A stretch of 56,033 nt of DNA, from NCBI RefSeq assembly GCF_025463825.1, contig NZ_JAODBG010000025.1:1-56033 (forward strand). The letters run 5' to 3'. The notes beneath the pieces are model-generated. The model was not told the DNA's origin. It saw only the letters and a program-made list of their open reading frames with translations, and did no database searches. Origin of the DNA: Cryobacterium sp. (GTDB lineage Bacteria > Actinomycetota > Actinomycetes > Actinomycetales > Microbacteriaceae). How positions within the stretch are numbered: position 1 is the stretch's first letter; every line of letters begins with the position of its first letter. A program made the position numbers and the translations under genes. This document shows, piece by piece, positions 26,492 through 37,086 of the stretch.

Positions 26492-26975
26492 GTGGACGAG
26501 CAAGCAGACCAGCGTGACCTCGGGTGGGCCGTGGAGACGTTCGGCATGGTGCCACCGCGGCTATTCGGGATCGCGTACCGCATGCTGGGCAGCGTGGCGG
26601 AGGCCGAAGATATCGTGCAGGAGACCTGGCTCCGCTGGCAGGCGACCGACCGGCACATTGTGGACACACCGCCGGCGTTCCTGGCCACGATCACGACCAG
26701 GCTGTCGATGAACCAGGCCCAGTCTGCGCGTGCACGACACGAAACCTACATCGGGCCATGGCTGCCCGATCCGATCGACACCAGCGCCAACCCCGAGCTT
26801 GGCGCGGAACGTGGTGAGGCCCTCGAATACGCGGTGTTGCTGCTGCTGGAAAAGCTCACCCCGGCCGAACGTGCCGCGTATGTGCTGAGGGAGGCGTTCG
26901 ACTACCCCTATCAACAGATCGCCGAGATCGTGCAGTCGAGCGAACCGGCGACCCGCCAACTGGTCGGCCGCGCCC

Positions 26976-26983
<8 letters not shown>
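26492..26983 (+). pseudogene. SigJ/ECF41-type sigma factor, truncated after the sigma4 region
   Basis: About 164 codons encode sigma2 (PPRLFGIAYRMLGSVAEAED, ETWLRWQATDR) and sigma4 (LTPAERAAYVLREAFDYPYQQIAEI), ending in RARKH. ECF41/SigJ proteins normally continue with a SnoaL-like C-terminal domain of over 100 residues that controls activity, and it is absent. Reading on in this frame gives arginine-rich non-native sequence to a stop at 27085. A deletion has joined the gene to a different coding sequence. Confidence 0.75.
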
Positions 26984-28882
<1,899 letters not shown>

Positions 28883-28960
28883 AGGTCGTCTCAGCGGTCA
28901 GCGCCGGCGGCGACCGTGACGCCGTCCCGATGACCCGCGATTTCATCGTCAGGGAGGGCA

Positions 28961-28984
28961 GCCGACAGTCGTCGGCGTTCTTTT
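28961..28984 (+). terminator. Rho-independent terminator after argG
   Basis: GCCGAC-AGTC-GTCGGC is followed by GTTCTTTT, 78 bases beyond the argG stop. Confidence 0.65.
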
Positions 28985-29038
28985 GTCGAGAGATCAGGTC
29001 GACGGAGCCGATATTCTCGTCGCAACGCGGGGTGCTGT

Positions 29039-29440
29039 TCAGGCCGGCAGCAGCGCCGCGACCGCGCTCACCTCGATGAGGGCGCCCGGCACGCCCAAGC
29101 CTGCGACCCGGGCCGCCGTGACCAGTGGTGGGGCGCCGGCGCCGGCCAGACGCGGCGCAATAGCGCCGTACGCCGCACCGAGGTCGGCTTCCTCGGCGAT
29201 GAGTACCGTCCACTGCAGCACGTCGGTGAGGGATGCCCCCGCCGCCTGCAGCGCGACAGTGACATTATCGATCGCACGGCGCGACTGCTCCGCGACATCC
29301 ACGGAGACTACCGAGCCGGTGGCATCAACTCCGTTTTGGCCGCCCACATAGATGGTCGTCGCGCCCGCGGGCACGATCGCGACGTGACTGAATGCCGGAC
29401 TGACGACCAGGCCGTCGGGCTGCAGCCGGGTGATCTCCAT
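29039..29440 (-). CDS. RidA-family (YjgF/YER057c) protein
   Basis: A 133-residue trimeric-fold protein (IYVGGQNGVDATG, LQAAGASLTDVLQWTVLI, AAYGAIAPRL, PGALIEVSAVA). RidA proteins hydrolyse reactive 2-aminoacrylate-type imines. The usual catalytic Arg in the RxxV motif near residue 105 is not obvious (AARVAGLGVPGALIEV), so it may be a RidA-like subgroup with another role. GGAGGACCC precedes the ATG. Confidence 0.85.
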   Translation of the reverse strand: MEITRLQPDGLVVSPAFSHVAIVPAGATTIYVGGQNGVDATGSVVSVDVAEQSRRAIDNVTVALQAAGASLTDVLQWTVLIAEEADLGAAYGAIAPRLAGAGAPPLVTAARVAGLGVPGALIEVSAVAALLPA

Positions 29441-29895
29441 GGGTCCTCCGTCGCCGGGGCGCTCTCACCCGAGCCGAAGTACGCCGCCCTGCGCCGCCAG
29501 ACTAGGCGCTGGCCGGTGGGCGCCCACGCCCTAGGGAACCCCAAGCGAACGCTCGGTGAACTCGCAGGAAAATAACGATTGGATAACTGGCGCTCCGTTA
29601 CCTCTTCGTTATACATTCGTAGTGCGTCAACCGTTTGCTGTGGCGGAAGACGCGAATGTGATTGCAGGACACTCTTGGTGCAAGGGAAGAGGGTCGGTCG
29701 TTTGCCTCTACGACCGGCCCTCAACCACGTTAACCGCCGGTGAAACGCCACGCCCGAGGTCGTCGATCGTCGCTGGTCGAGCGTGTCGCTACCTTGTGAC
29801 CGCGCGTCGGTCGAAATCGTCGAGACCTCGACAGGCTCGACCAGCGGAGTGCCGCGACGAGTTGAGCGGCGGCCGTGGCGGGATCTCCGCGGTGA
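29441..29895. other. 455-base gap without a gene, containing an AT-rich block and a palindromic repeat
   Basis: Positions 29565-29625 are unusually AT-rich for this genome and may hold promoter elements. The right half carries element B copy 1. No reading frame has convincing codon use or family similarity. Confidence 0.6.
29771..29846. repeat. Dispersed palindromic element B, copy 1
   Basis: The terminal arms CGCTGGTCGAGC and GCTCGACCAGCG are exact complements. Between them lies a further GGTCGAAATCGTCGAGACC-type imperfect palindrome. The same arms occur at 39494-39527. It lies 50 bases beyond the winged-helix gene and may end its transcript. Confidence 0.75.
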
Positions 29896-30606
29896 TCAGA
29901 AGCGGTCGGGGCTGGGGGTGCTGGCCTGGCGGATCGACACATCGGCGTGACGGTCGAAGCGGTAGCCCACGCCGCGCACGGTGCGCACGATGTCTTCGTA
30001 GCGGCCCAGCTTGGAACGCAGACGACGAACATGCACGTCGATGGTGCGCTCGTTGGGCGCATCCTCTTCGCTCTCGGCGTCCCACAGCTTGGAGATCAAC
30101 TCGGCGCGTTCAATGGTGCGGCCTTCGCGCAGCACCAGGTACTGCAGCAGCTCGAACTCCTTGTAGGTGAGCGCAGCGGTCTCGTTGTCGAGGATGACGC
30201 GCTTGCGAGAGATGTCGACCACCACGCCGCCCGGTGCGCGGTCGGCGTCGTCTGCCGGGTTGCGGTGCTTGGCCAGGGCAGCCGGGTCCTGCAGTGCCAG
30301 CCGGACGACGTCGACGTCCCGACCGCCGACACCGTCGGGTGCCAGCGCGACCGCAGCGTGGGTCTCCGACGCCGGCGCGATCGCCTGGGTCAGCTTCTTG
30401 AGCTCCTCGACGATGCGGTGCAGGCTCGTGCCGGCGGCCGCGGCCTTGGCCTCGTCGATGCCCACGTAGAGCACAAACCCGCGGGCCTGGCTGCCGTCCG
30501 GCACCGCACGGATGCGCGGGGCGGCCGGTGCCGGCGCCGGCGCGATGGTGAGCTCGGGGCGGTAGGACTGGATGGAGCGGGCGGAGTCGATGTGTGCGAG
30601 TGACAT
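29896..30606 (-). CDS. Orphan winged-helix regulator (OmpR-type DNA-binding domain without receiver)
   Basis: A 236-residue protein. The C-terminal 100 residues are a clear OmpR/PhoB DNA-binding domain (LTYKEFELLQYLVLREGRTI, NERTIDVHVRRLRSKLG, VRTVRGVGYRF). The N-terminal 115 residues show no Asp-phosphorylation receiver: they contain GFVLYVGIDEAKAAAAGTSL and an Ala-rich stretch, not recognised. No histidine kinase is nearby. AAGGA lies 8 bases before the ATG, and a 527-base upstream gap leaves room for complex control. Confidence 0.85.
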   Translation of the reverse strand: MSLAHIDSARSIQSYRPELTIAPAPAPAAPRIRAVPDGSQARGFVLYVGIDEAKAAAAGTSLHRIVEELKKLTQAIAPASETHAAVALAPDGVGGRDVDVVRLALQDPAALAKHRNPADDADRAPGGVVVDISRKRVILDNETAALTYKEFELLQYLVLREGRTIERAELISKLWDAESEEDAPNERTIDVHVRRLRSKLGRYEDIVRTVRGVGYRFDRHADVSIRQASTPSPDRF

Positions 30607-30878
30607 GGGAGGAATCCTTGACTGTGATGATGCGGGTGACCCGGCGCGTGGCGCTCATGGGTTCGAGAAATGGCGGCCCGACGGGCCAACGATGCGGGCG
30701 AAGTACCCGAGAGCAGATTCTTCAGCGGCTGCAGGAGAGCGGGTGAAGGGCTATCAGCTCGGCGACGGTGTCAGAAGTTCAGCGACACATTCGGCAACAC
30801 GCCATCACGCTGCCGGGCATCATCATGCCGGCTGTGCCCAAAGCCTCGGGGGAGGTCGGGATGCGTGTGGAGGAAGTC

Positions 30879-30941
30879 ATGTCTGTGAGTAAAGCCGACT
30901 ATGACGAGTTGTGTCAATTCAAGGACGGACATTACGCATAA
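30879..30941 (+). CDS. Candidate 20-residue small protein or leader peptide
   Basis: GGAGG (30869-30873) lies 5 bases before an ATG opening MSVSKADYDELCQFKDGHYA and a TAA stop. Codon use (AGT, AAA, TTG, TTC) is less GC-rich than usual. There is no recognised family. The ribosome-binding site is one of the best in the window, which is the only real support. An in-frame ATG 18 bases upstream also has a GGAGG before it. Confidence 0.3.
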   Translation: MSVSKADYDELCQFKDGHYA

Positions 30942-31013
30942 AGGCGTTGCAACACGTTCACGGGGTCGGCATGAATTCGGAGTATCTCGCACAAAAGCGG
31001 ATTCTGTAAAAGA

Positions 31014-31037
31014 AAACCCTTCCAATCGGAGGGGTTT
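31014..31037 (-). terminator. Rho-independent terminator of upp
   Basis: AAACCCCTCC pairs with GGAAGGGTTT (one G-T pair) around a 4-base loop. On the minus strand it runs into TTTTCTTTT. Confidence 0.88.
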
Positions 31038-31133
31038 CAAAGTTTCGTGAATTTTTCTGCCACCGGCGTGGTGTCGGTCGCAGGATCTGCGGCGAGCGGG
31101 CGCGCCACAGATGGCGATGCCGGGACGGCGCGG

Positions 31134-31766
31134 TTAGACCAGCCCGTACAGTCGGTCACCGGCGTCACCGAGGCCGGGGACGATGTAGCCGTGCTCGTCG
31201 AGACGCTCATCGACGGCGCCGAGCACGATGGTGACCTCGCGCCCCGCCAACGCCGCTTCGACGGCCGCCAGGCCCTCGGGGGCGGCCAGGATACAGATCG
31301 CGGTGACGTCGACGGCGCCGCGCGCGAAGAGGAACTCGATGGCCGCGATCAGCGAACCACCGGTGGCCAGCATCGGGTCGAGCACGAAGCATTGACGGTC
31401 GGACAGGTCATCCGGCAGGCGCTCGGCGTACGTGGTGGGCTGCAGGGTCTCCTCATTGCGGGCCATGCCCAGGAAGCCGACCTCGGCGGTGGGCAGCAGC
31501 TTGACCATGCCCTCGAGCATGCCGAGTCCGGCACGCAGGATGGGAACCACGAGCGGCTTGGGGTCGCTGATCTTCACGCCGTGGGCGATCGCCACCGGCG
31601 TCTGCACGGTGACCGTTTCGACGCGAACGCCGCGGGTGCCCTCGTAGGCGAGCAACGTCATCAACTCTTCCACCAGCGCCCGGAACATCGGCGACGAGGT
31701 GCTCTGATCACGCAGCACCGTGAGCTTGTGGGTGATGAGCGGATGGTCGGCTACGTGGACTCGCAT
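31134..31766 (-). CDS. upp: Uracil phosphoribosyltransferase
   Basis: A 210-residue salvage enzyme making UMP from uracil and PRPP. The PRPP-binding loop is [20 protein letters not shown] and the uracil site is the C-terminal [15 protein letters not shown]. Length is typical. Divergent from tadA, a common actinobacterial arrangement. TAGATT lies 6 bases before the ATG. Confidence 0.96.
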   Translation of the reverse strand: MRVHVADHPLITHKLTVLRDQSTSSPMFRALVEELMTLLAYEGTRGVRVETVTVQTPVAIAHGVKISDPKPLVVPILRAGLGMLEGMVKLLPTAEVGFLGMARNEETLQPTTYAERLPDDLSDRQCFVLDPMLATGGSLIAAIEFLFARGAVDVTAICILAAPEGLAAVEAALAGREVTIVLGAVDERLDEHGYIVPGLGDAGDRLYGLV

Positions 31767-31772
31767 AGGCTC

Positions 31773-31778
31773 AATCTA
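31773..31778 (-). promoter_or_regulatory. -10 hexamer TAGATT, leaderless start for upp
   Basis: Six bases separate the hexamer from the upp ATG, with no Shine-Dalgarno sequence. Confidence 0.5.
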
Positions 31779-31830
31779 CTAGCTCACATGGGCATCCGGC
31801 TCTAGTGGGTGCCGGGAGCGAGGTAGCGGG

Positions 31831-32322
31831 GTGCGGCACAGCGATGAACACGCGGGCTGGATGCGCCTCGCCCTCCGAGAGGCGCTGGGCGCTTTGGCCA
31901 GCGGGGACGTTCCGGTGGGCGCCGTGGTGCTGGATGCGGCCGGCCGGGTAATCGGGCGGGGGCGCAACGAGCGCGAACTGCACCAGGATCCCACCCTGCA
32001 CGCCGAGGTCGTGGCGATCCGGGAGGCCGCCGCCGCCACCGGCGACTGGCACCTCACCGACTGCACCCTCGTGGTGACCCTCGAGCCGTGCGTGATGTGC
32101 GCCGGCGCCATAGTGGCCGCCCGGCTGCCCAGGGTCGTCTTCGGTGCGTGGGACGAGAAGGCCGGCGCCGCGGGATCGCTGTACGACGTGTTGCGGGACC
32201 GCCGGCTCAACCACCGGGTCGAGGTGGTGCCCGGGGTGGCCGAGGCCGAGTGCGGCCAGCTGCTCAGGGAGTTTTTCGAGGATCCGTCGCGCCGCCCGGC
32301 AGCGCCGCCAGCCACTCGCTGA
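31831..32322 (+). CDS. tadA: tRNA-adenosine(34) deaminase
   Basis: A 163-residue zinc deaminase that converts A34 to inosine in tRNA-Arg(ACG), a gene present in this window at 23826. DPTLHAEVVAIREA supplies the zinc His and catalytic Glu. LEPCVMCAGAIV supplies the zinc cysteines. GTG start, with GAGG about 8 bases upstream. The last 59 bases overlap the convergent amidotransferase gene. Confidence 0.95.
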   Translation: MRHSDEHAGWMRLALREALGALASGDVPVGAVVLDAAGRVIGRGRNERELHQDPTLHAEVVAIREAAAATGDWHLTDCTLVVTLEPCVMCAGAIVAARLPRVVFGAWDEKAGAAGSLYDVLRDRRLNHRVEVVPGVAEAECGQLLREFFEDPSRRPAAPPATR

Positions 32323-32995
32323 ACAGGGCGCGGGAGGCCTTCTGCATGGCGTCGGAGTGCTCGGCGCGGTCGCGGCGGAGGGCTTCGGGATCAAGGCCCT
32401 CGGCACGCACCTCTGCTTCGGAGGAGGCCAGCCAGGTTTCGTGCATCTCGGCGGTCACCTCGGGGTGGAACTGCACCGCCAGCGCCCAGTCCCCGATCGC
32501 GAAGGCCTCATTGCCGTAGGCGGTTGAGCCGGCCAGCCGGGTGGTGCCAGCGGGCAGGTCGAAGGTGTCGCTGTGCCACTGCATCATCGGGATGCCGGTG
32601 ACATGGCGCAGCGGCCCGTCCTGGCCGGCCTCGGTGGGTTCGACCAAACGGTAGCCGATCTCGTTGCTCGGACCCCGGTAGACGGTGGAGCCGAGGGCGC
32701 TGGCCATCAGCTGGGCACCCAGGCACACGCCCAAGACCGGCCGGCGTGCTTCGAGCCGCTGGGCCAGCAGGGCGATCTCGTCGGCGAGAACCGGAAAGCT
32801 CTCGGTCTCGTAGGCACCCATCTCGCCGCCGAGCACGACGAGCAGCTCGGCGTCGTCCGGATCGATGCCGCGCGCTCCGTCGGCGCCCAGCGTGTCGACA
32901 TAGCGCACCGTGTAGCCGTGCTCGACAAGCACCTGCTCCAAATTGCCGAGGTGGATTTCGTCGGCGTGCCGTAGCACCAGTGCGACGCGGGTCAT
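32264..32995 (-). CDS. Class I glutamine amidotransferase (GMP synthase-like)
   Basis: A 243-residue stand-alone GATase1 domain. The nucleophile elbow is GVCLGAQL (Cys) and the catalytic His-Glu are in VQFHPEV. Such proteins release ammonia from glutamine or hydrolyse gamma-glutamyl compounds, and the acceptor is unknown. It starts 10 bases after the CDF transporter stop, so the two are probably co-transcribed. Confidence 0.88.
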   Translation of the reverse strand: MTRVALVLRHADEIHLGNLEQVLVEHGYTVRYVDTLGADGARGIDPDDAELLVVLGGEMGAYETESFPVLADEIALLAQRLEARRPVLGVCLGAQLMASALGSTVYRGPSNEIGYRLVEPTEAGQDGPLRHVTGIPMMQWHSDTFDLPAGTTRLAGSTAYGNEAFAIGDWALAVQFHPEVTAEMHETWLASSEAEVRAEGLDPEALRRDRAEHSDAMQKASRALFSEWLAALPGGATDPRKTP

Positions 32996-33005
32996 GCGGT
33001 CACGC

Positions 33006-33968
33006 TCACTCTCGGCCCTTGATGACGATCGCATCCGTGGGCGGGTTGACGGTGGCCGGGCCGATGTACACGTCCGGCTCGAGGTAGATCACGCGGGCGC
33101 TGGGCACGGCCTCGCGGATGCGCACCTCGATGGCATCGATCCCGGCGGCCACGTCGGAGAACCGCTGGCCGGAATCGAAGGCCAGTTTGGCGGCCACGAG
33201 CAGCTCGTCTGGGCCGAGGTAGAGGGTCTTGAGATGAATGAGGGTGCGGGTCTCCGGCCCGGCGAGGATGGCGGCCTTGATGGCGTCGACATCCTTCGCG
33301 TTGGCTCCCTCGCCCACCAGCAGGCTCTTGGTCTCGATGCCCAGGATGATGGCGACCAGCACAAGCAGCACACCGATCGCGAGGGTGCCGAGGGCGTCCC
33401 AGGTGGCGTCCCCGGTGATCACGGTCAGGCCGACGCCGCTCAATGCCAGCACCAGTCCGGTGAGCGCGGCGACGTCTTCGAGGAGCACGACGGGGAGCTC
33501 CGGAGCCTTGGAGTGGCGGATGAACTGCACCCAGGACTCGCCCTTGCGGGTGTGGTTGGACTCCTTGATCGCGGTGCGCAGCGAGAACGACTCCAGGCCG
33601 ATCGCGATGACCAGCACCAGGATCGGCAGCCAGGCGTTCTCGAGCTCGTGCGGGTGCTGCAGCTTCTCGATGCCCTCATAGATCGAGAACACGCCACCGA
33701 CGGAGAACAGGATGATCGACACCACGAACGCGTAGACGTAACGCTCGCGGCCGTAGCCGAACGGATGATCGCTGTCGGCCGCTTTCTTCGACTTGCGCCC
33801 GCCGATCAGCAGCAAGATCTGGTTGCCCGAGTTGGCGAGAGAGTGCACGCCCTCGGCCAGCATCGAGGACGATCCCGAGACGAACCAGGCGATGAACTTG
33901 GTGACCGCGATACCGAGATTGGCGAGCAGCGCGGCCACAATCGCCGTGTTTCCACCAGACGCACTCAT
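33006..33968 (-). CDS. Cation diffusion facilitator (CDF) family transporter
   Basis: A 320-residue protein with about six membrane helices and a cytoplasmic C-terminal domain. AEGVHSLANSGNQ and DHPFGYGRERYVYAF are the CDF signatures. In this subgroup the first metal Asp of helix 2 is Glu (AEGVHS rather than the usual D). It probably exports Zn2+, Mn2+ or Fe2+. The ATG is set by TAGGAT 7 bases before it, which excludes a GTG two codons upstream. Confidence 0.9.
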   Translation of the reverse strand: MSASGGNTAIVAALLANLGIAVTKFIAWFVSGSSSMLAEGVHSLANSGNQILLLIGGRKSKKAADSDHPFGYGRERYVYAFVVSIILFSVGGVFSIYEGIEKLQHPHELENAWLPILVLVIAIGLESFSLRTAIKESNHTRKGESWVQFIRHSKAPELPVVLLEDVAALTGLVLALSGVGLTVITGDATWDALGTLAIGVLLVLVAIILGIETKSLLVGEGANAKDVDAIKAAILAGPETRTLIHLKTLYLGPDELLVAAKLAFDSGQRFSDVAAGIDAIEVRIREAVPSARVIYLEPDVYIGPATVNPPTDAIVIKGRE

Positions 33969-33975
33969 GCGCACA

Positions 33976-33981
33976 ATCCTA
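33976..33981 (-). promoter_or_regulatory. -10 hexamer TAGGAT, leaderless start for the CDF gene
   Basis: Seven bases separate the hexamer from the ATG at 33968. Confidence 0.5.
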
Positions 33982-34042
33982 GAACCGTCTCGCCGGGCCG
34001 CGGGCCAGTGTGGCGACCAGTGGATGGGTCGGGTCGGAAACC

Positions 34043-34048
34043 TAAACT
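34043..34048 (+). promoter_or_regulatory. -10 hexamer TAAACT, leaderless start for proC
   Basis: Six bases separate the hexamer from the proC ATG, with no Shine-Dalgarno sequence. Confidence 0.55.
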
Positions 34049-34054
34049 GGCAGC

Positions 34055-34903
34055 ATGACTTCGACCACTCCCGTCACCCTGCCCGCCATCGCCTTCCTGG
34101 GCGCCGGATCGATGGCCAGGGCCGTTCTGGCCGGGCTGCTCAAGCCTGGTGTCACGGTGGAGGGCGGCATCCGCACCACCAACCGGTCCGCCGCCAAGGC
34201 CGCCGAACTGGCCGGCACGGACGGCGTCACCGCGTTGGCGACCGAGACGGAGCCCGACGCCAACCGGCAAGCGGTGGCCGGCGCCGGCATCGTGATCGTG
34301 GCGGTCAAGCCGGCGATGGTGCCCGACCTGCTCGCCGAGATCGCCGGCAGCCTCACGCCGGGCACCCTCGTGGTGAGCGTGGCCGCCGGGGTGACCATCG
34401 CGACCTTCGAGAAGCACCTGCCGACGACCGTGGCCGTGATTCGGTCGATGCCGAACACGCCCGCCGTCGTGGGCATGGCCGTCACCGGGCTCAGCGCCGG
34501 CACTCGCTCCACGCCCGAGCAGATGGCACTGGCGACCGCGCTGTTCGAGACCGTGGGGGAGGTGCTGGTGGTGCCGGAAGACCAGATCGACGCCCTGAGC
34601 ACCATCTCCGGGTCCGGCCCGGCCTACGTGTTCTACCTCATCGAGCAGCTCACCCTCACGGCCATCGACAAGGGCTTCACCGCGGAGCAGGCCGCGACCA
34701 TGGTCAACGGCACCTTCCTCGGCGCCAGCGCCCTCCTGGCGGTCTCCGATCGCACGCCCGGAGAGCTGCGCCACCAGGTGACCAGCCCCAAGGGCACCAC
34801 CGAACGAGCCGTGCAGCAGCTGGAGACCGGCGGCCTCAAGGACCTGTTCGACAAGGCGACGGATGCCGCTCTGGCGCGGGCTCGGGAACTCGCCGCCTCC
34901 TGA
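34055..34903 (+). CDS. proC: Pyrroline-5-carboxylate reductase
   Basis: A 282-residue enzyme making proline from pyrroline-5-carboxylate with NAD(P)H. The N-terminal loop AFLGAGSMARAVLAGL binds the nucleotide. The C-terminal signature ELRHQVTSPKGTTERAVQQL is intact. MPNTPAVVGMAVTGL is also conserved. Monocistronic, divergent from the CDF gene. Confidence 0.96.
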   Translation: MTSTTPVTLPAIAFLGAGSMARAVLAGLLKPGVTVEGGIRTTNRSAAKAAELAGTDGVTALATETEPDANRQAVAGAGIVIVAVKPAMVPDLLAEIAGSLTPGTLVVSVAAGVTIATFEKHLPTTVAVIRSMPNTPAVVGMAVTGLSAGTRSTPEQMALATALFETVGEVLVVPEDQIDALSTISGSGPAYVFYLIEQLTLTAIDKGFTAEQAATMVNGTFLGASALLAVSDRTPGELRHQVTSPKGTTERAVQQLETGGLKDLFDKATDAALARARELAAS

Positions 34904-34909
34904 TCCCGG

Positions 34910-35581
34910 TCAGGAGCCGAGGGCGGCGAAACGTTCGATGTCGCCCTCGGTGCCGGCGACGATGATCAGGTCGTGGTCGGAGACGATGGTCTCCGCGGTG
35001 GCGTACGAGAACGGCCGGCCGGGGCTCTTCACGCCCACGACGGTCACGTGGTGTTTGGAGCGCACGCCGGATTCGGTGAGGTTGAGCCCCCGGATCGGCT
35101 TGGGCGGGTACATCTTCACCAGCGCGAAGTCGTCGTCGAACTCGATGAAGTCCAGCATCCGCCCGGAGACGAGGTGGGCGACGCGCTCGCCGGAATCGGC
35201 CTCGGGGTAGATGACGTGGTTGGCGCCGATGCGTTCGAGGATCTTGCCGTGCGTCTGCGAGATGGCCTTGGCCCAGATCTGCGGGATCTTCAGGTCGACG
35301 AGGTTCGCGACGATCAGAACGCTGGCCTCCACCGAGGACCCGACGGCGCAGACGGCGACGGAGAAGTCCTGGGCGCCGATCTGGCGCAGCGCGTCGATGG
35401 ACTTCGCGTCGGCCTGGACGGCGTGCGTGATGCGCTCGGACCACTTCTGCACGAGACCCTCGTTGCTGTCGACGGCGAGAACCTCGCGGCCCAGCCGGTC
35501 GAGCTTGCCGGCGGTGGCTGCTCCGAACCGGCCGAGTCCGATGATGAGCACGGGTGCGTCGTGCTTGATCCGGTCAACCAA
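34910..35581 (-). CDS. ktrA: K+ uptake regulatory subunit KtrA/TrkA (RCK)
   Basis: A 223-residue cytoplasmic gating ring subunit. The RCK_N Rossmann domain begins VLIIGLGRFGAATAGKL and binds ATP/ADP or NAD(H). The RCK_C domain covers about residues 135-220. The TTG start lies inside the last codons of ktrB and has AAAGG 7 bases upstream, so translation is coupled. Confidence 0.93.
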   Translation of the reverse strand: MVDRIKHDAPVLIIGLGRFGAATAGKLDRLGREVLAVDSNEGLVQKWSERITHAVQADAKSIDALRQIGAQDFSVAVCAVGSSVEASVLIVANLVDLKIPQIWAKAISQTHGKILERIGANHVIYPEADSGERVAHLVSGRMLDFIEFDDDFALVKMYPPKPIRGLNLTESGVRSKHHVTVVGVKSPGRPFSYATAETIVSDHDLIIVAGTEGDIERFAALGS

Positions 35582-37016
35582 CGATGGGCCTTTCCTCTGG
35601 GCGTTTGAACAACTGTCTGCTCTGGCTCGCTGCCAGCGCCGCCGCGAGTGTCACTGTACCAACCCGGCCCATGAACATCGTCGCCGCGAGCACATAGACG
35701 CCCTCGGGGGGCAGTTCGGCGGTGAGACCCGTGGACAGTCCGACGGTGGCGAAGGCCGAGATGACGTCGAACAGCACCAGGTCCAGCGACTGTTTGGAGA
35801 TGTGCAGGATGAGGATGCTGGACACCGCGACGGTGGTCGCGCCCCACAGCACCACGCTGACGGCCAGGCGCAGGATGTCGCTGGGGATGCGACGGCCGAA
35901 CGCCTCCATCTGCTCTTTGCCCTGCGCCTCGGCGAAGGCGGCCAGGAACAGCACCGCGAGGGTGGTGACCTTAATGCCTCCGGCCGTGGAGGCCGAGCCG
36001 CCGCCGATGAACATCAGCATGTCGCTGAGCAGCAGGCTGGAGCCGTGCAGGTCGGCGATGTCGATGGTGGCGAAGCCGCCCGACCGGGTCATCACCGACA
36101 TGAACAGGGATTGGAAGATGGTGTCGCCGGCGCCCAGCGACCCGAACGTCTTGGGGTTGTCGAACTCCAGGATGATGTAGAAGATCATGCCCACGACCAT
36201 CAGCAGGGTGGTCGTCCACAGGGTCAGCTTCACGTGCACCGACCACCGCCGGGGGGTGCGCCAGTGCCGGGCGAAGGTCATGATCACCGGAAAGCCCAGG
36301 CTGCCCAGGAACACGCCGACCATGAGGGCGCCGAGGAACCAGTAGTCGTTGGCGAACTGGCCGATGCCGCCGGCGTTCGGGCTGAAGCCGGTGTTGGTGA
36401 AGGCCATGGCGGCGTAGTAGATGCTTTGCCAGAGCGCTTCGCCGACGGGTACGCCGTCGATGAGCATCCGCGGGAACAGCAGCAGTGTGACGGCGGCTTC
36501 GATGGCCAGGGTGCTGATGGCCACCGTGAGCAGCAGGCTGCCGACCTCGCCGAGGCGCACGGCCTGGCCCTCGTTGACCGGGCCCATGTGGATCCGGGAC
36601 GGGTTCGAGTCGCTGGCGGCCATCAGCTTGGCGCGGAGGCCCAGGCGCCGGGAGATGACCAGGCCCATCAGCGAGGCCAGGGTGAGCACGCCCACACCGC
36701 CGATGTTGACGCCGACGACGACGAGCACGTGCCCGAACGCCGACCAGTGGGTGGCCATATCGACGGTGCTGAGGCCCGTGACGCAGATCACCGACACCGC
36801 CGTGAAGACGGCGTCGTGCAGGGGTGTCTCCGTGTCGCCGGCCGACGCGATCGGCAGGGAGAACAACAGGGTGAACAGCAGGATCAGCGCGGTGAACACC
36901 AAGATCGCGAACCGGGACGGCGATTTGCGCACGACACCGTCGACGGAGTCGCGGATCCGCCCATACCAGGAGTTGGAATGGTGAGTGAATCGTACGGTGG
37001 GGGCCTGCGTTTTCAC
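35574..37016 (-). CDS. ktrB: K+ transporter KtrB/TrkH family
   Basis: A 480-residue membrane channel-like subunit with four pore loops, each with the selectivity glycine: VTGLSTVD, FTNTGFSP, SGGFATID and TVGLSTGL. Together with KtrA it imports potassium, usually sodium-dependent. The GTG start follows GGGGATTTAA. A TACTAT box on the minus strand (37058-37063) is followed by a perfect palindrome, fitting repression by the divergent ArsR-type regulator. Confidence 0.94.
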   Translation of the reverse strand: MKTQAPTVRFTHHSNSWYGRIRDSVDGVVRKSPSRFAILVFTALILLFTLLFSLPIASAGDTETPLHDAVFTAVSVICVTGLSTVDMATHWSAFGHVLVVVGVNIGGVGVLTLASLMGLVISRRLGLRAKLMAASDSNPSRIHMGPVNEGQAVRLGEVGSLLLTVAISTLAIEAAVTLLLFPRMLIDGVPVGEALWQSIYYAAMAFTNTGFSPNAGGIGQFANDYWFLGALMVGVFLGSLGFPVIMTFARHWRTPRRWSVHVKLTLWTTTLLMVVGMIFYIILEFDNPKTFGSLGAGDTIFQSLFMSVMTRSGGFATIDIADLHGSSLLLSDMLMFIGGGSASTAGGIKVTTLAVLFLAAFAEAQGKEQMEAFGRRIPSDILRLAVSVVLWGATTVAVSSILILHISKQSLDLVLFDVISAFATVGLSTGLTAELPPEGVYVLAATMFMGRVGTVTLAAALAASQSRQLFKRPEERPIVG

Positions 37017-37045
37017 TTAAATCCCCGAGACTGGCCGGTGGTCGT

Positions 37046-37058
37046 TGACAACTTGTCA
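37046..37058. promoter_or_regulatory. Perfect palindrome TGACAA-C-TTGTCA, candidate operator
   Basis: It lies between ktrB and the ArsR-like gene, directly after the ktrB -10 box TACTAT on the minus strand and 35 bases before the regulator's start. A dimeric repressor bound here would cover the ktrB transcription start. Confidence 0.5.
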
Positions 37059-37080
37059 TAGTACCCGCACCGGGAATGAC

Positions 37081-37086
37081 TACCCT
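37081..37086 (+). promoter_or_regulatory. -10 hexamer TACCCT, leaderless start for the ArsR-like gene
   Basis: Six bases separate the hexamer from the ATG at 37093. Confidence 0.45.

Larger units (their letters stand above)
30607..31133. other. 527-base gap upstream of the winged-helix regulator and downstream of upp
   Basis: The longest gap in the window. It contains the upp terminator at its right end, a candidate 20-codon gene at 30879 and the GCCGG..CCGGC palindrome around 30812-30832. Its base composition is lower in GC than that of flanking genes. No longer gene is supported. Confidence 0.6.

Noticed and set aside
30771..31040. 89-codon minus-strand frame in the gap upstream of the winged-helix regulator
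   Set aside because: It spans the upp terminator, has no ribosome-binding site and encodes no recognisable protein.
35211..37061. 616-codon open frame antisense to ktrB and ktrA
   Set aside because: The composition is Gln/Glu/Gly/His/Arg shadow sequence, while the minus strand has all four K+ pore loops.
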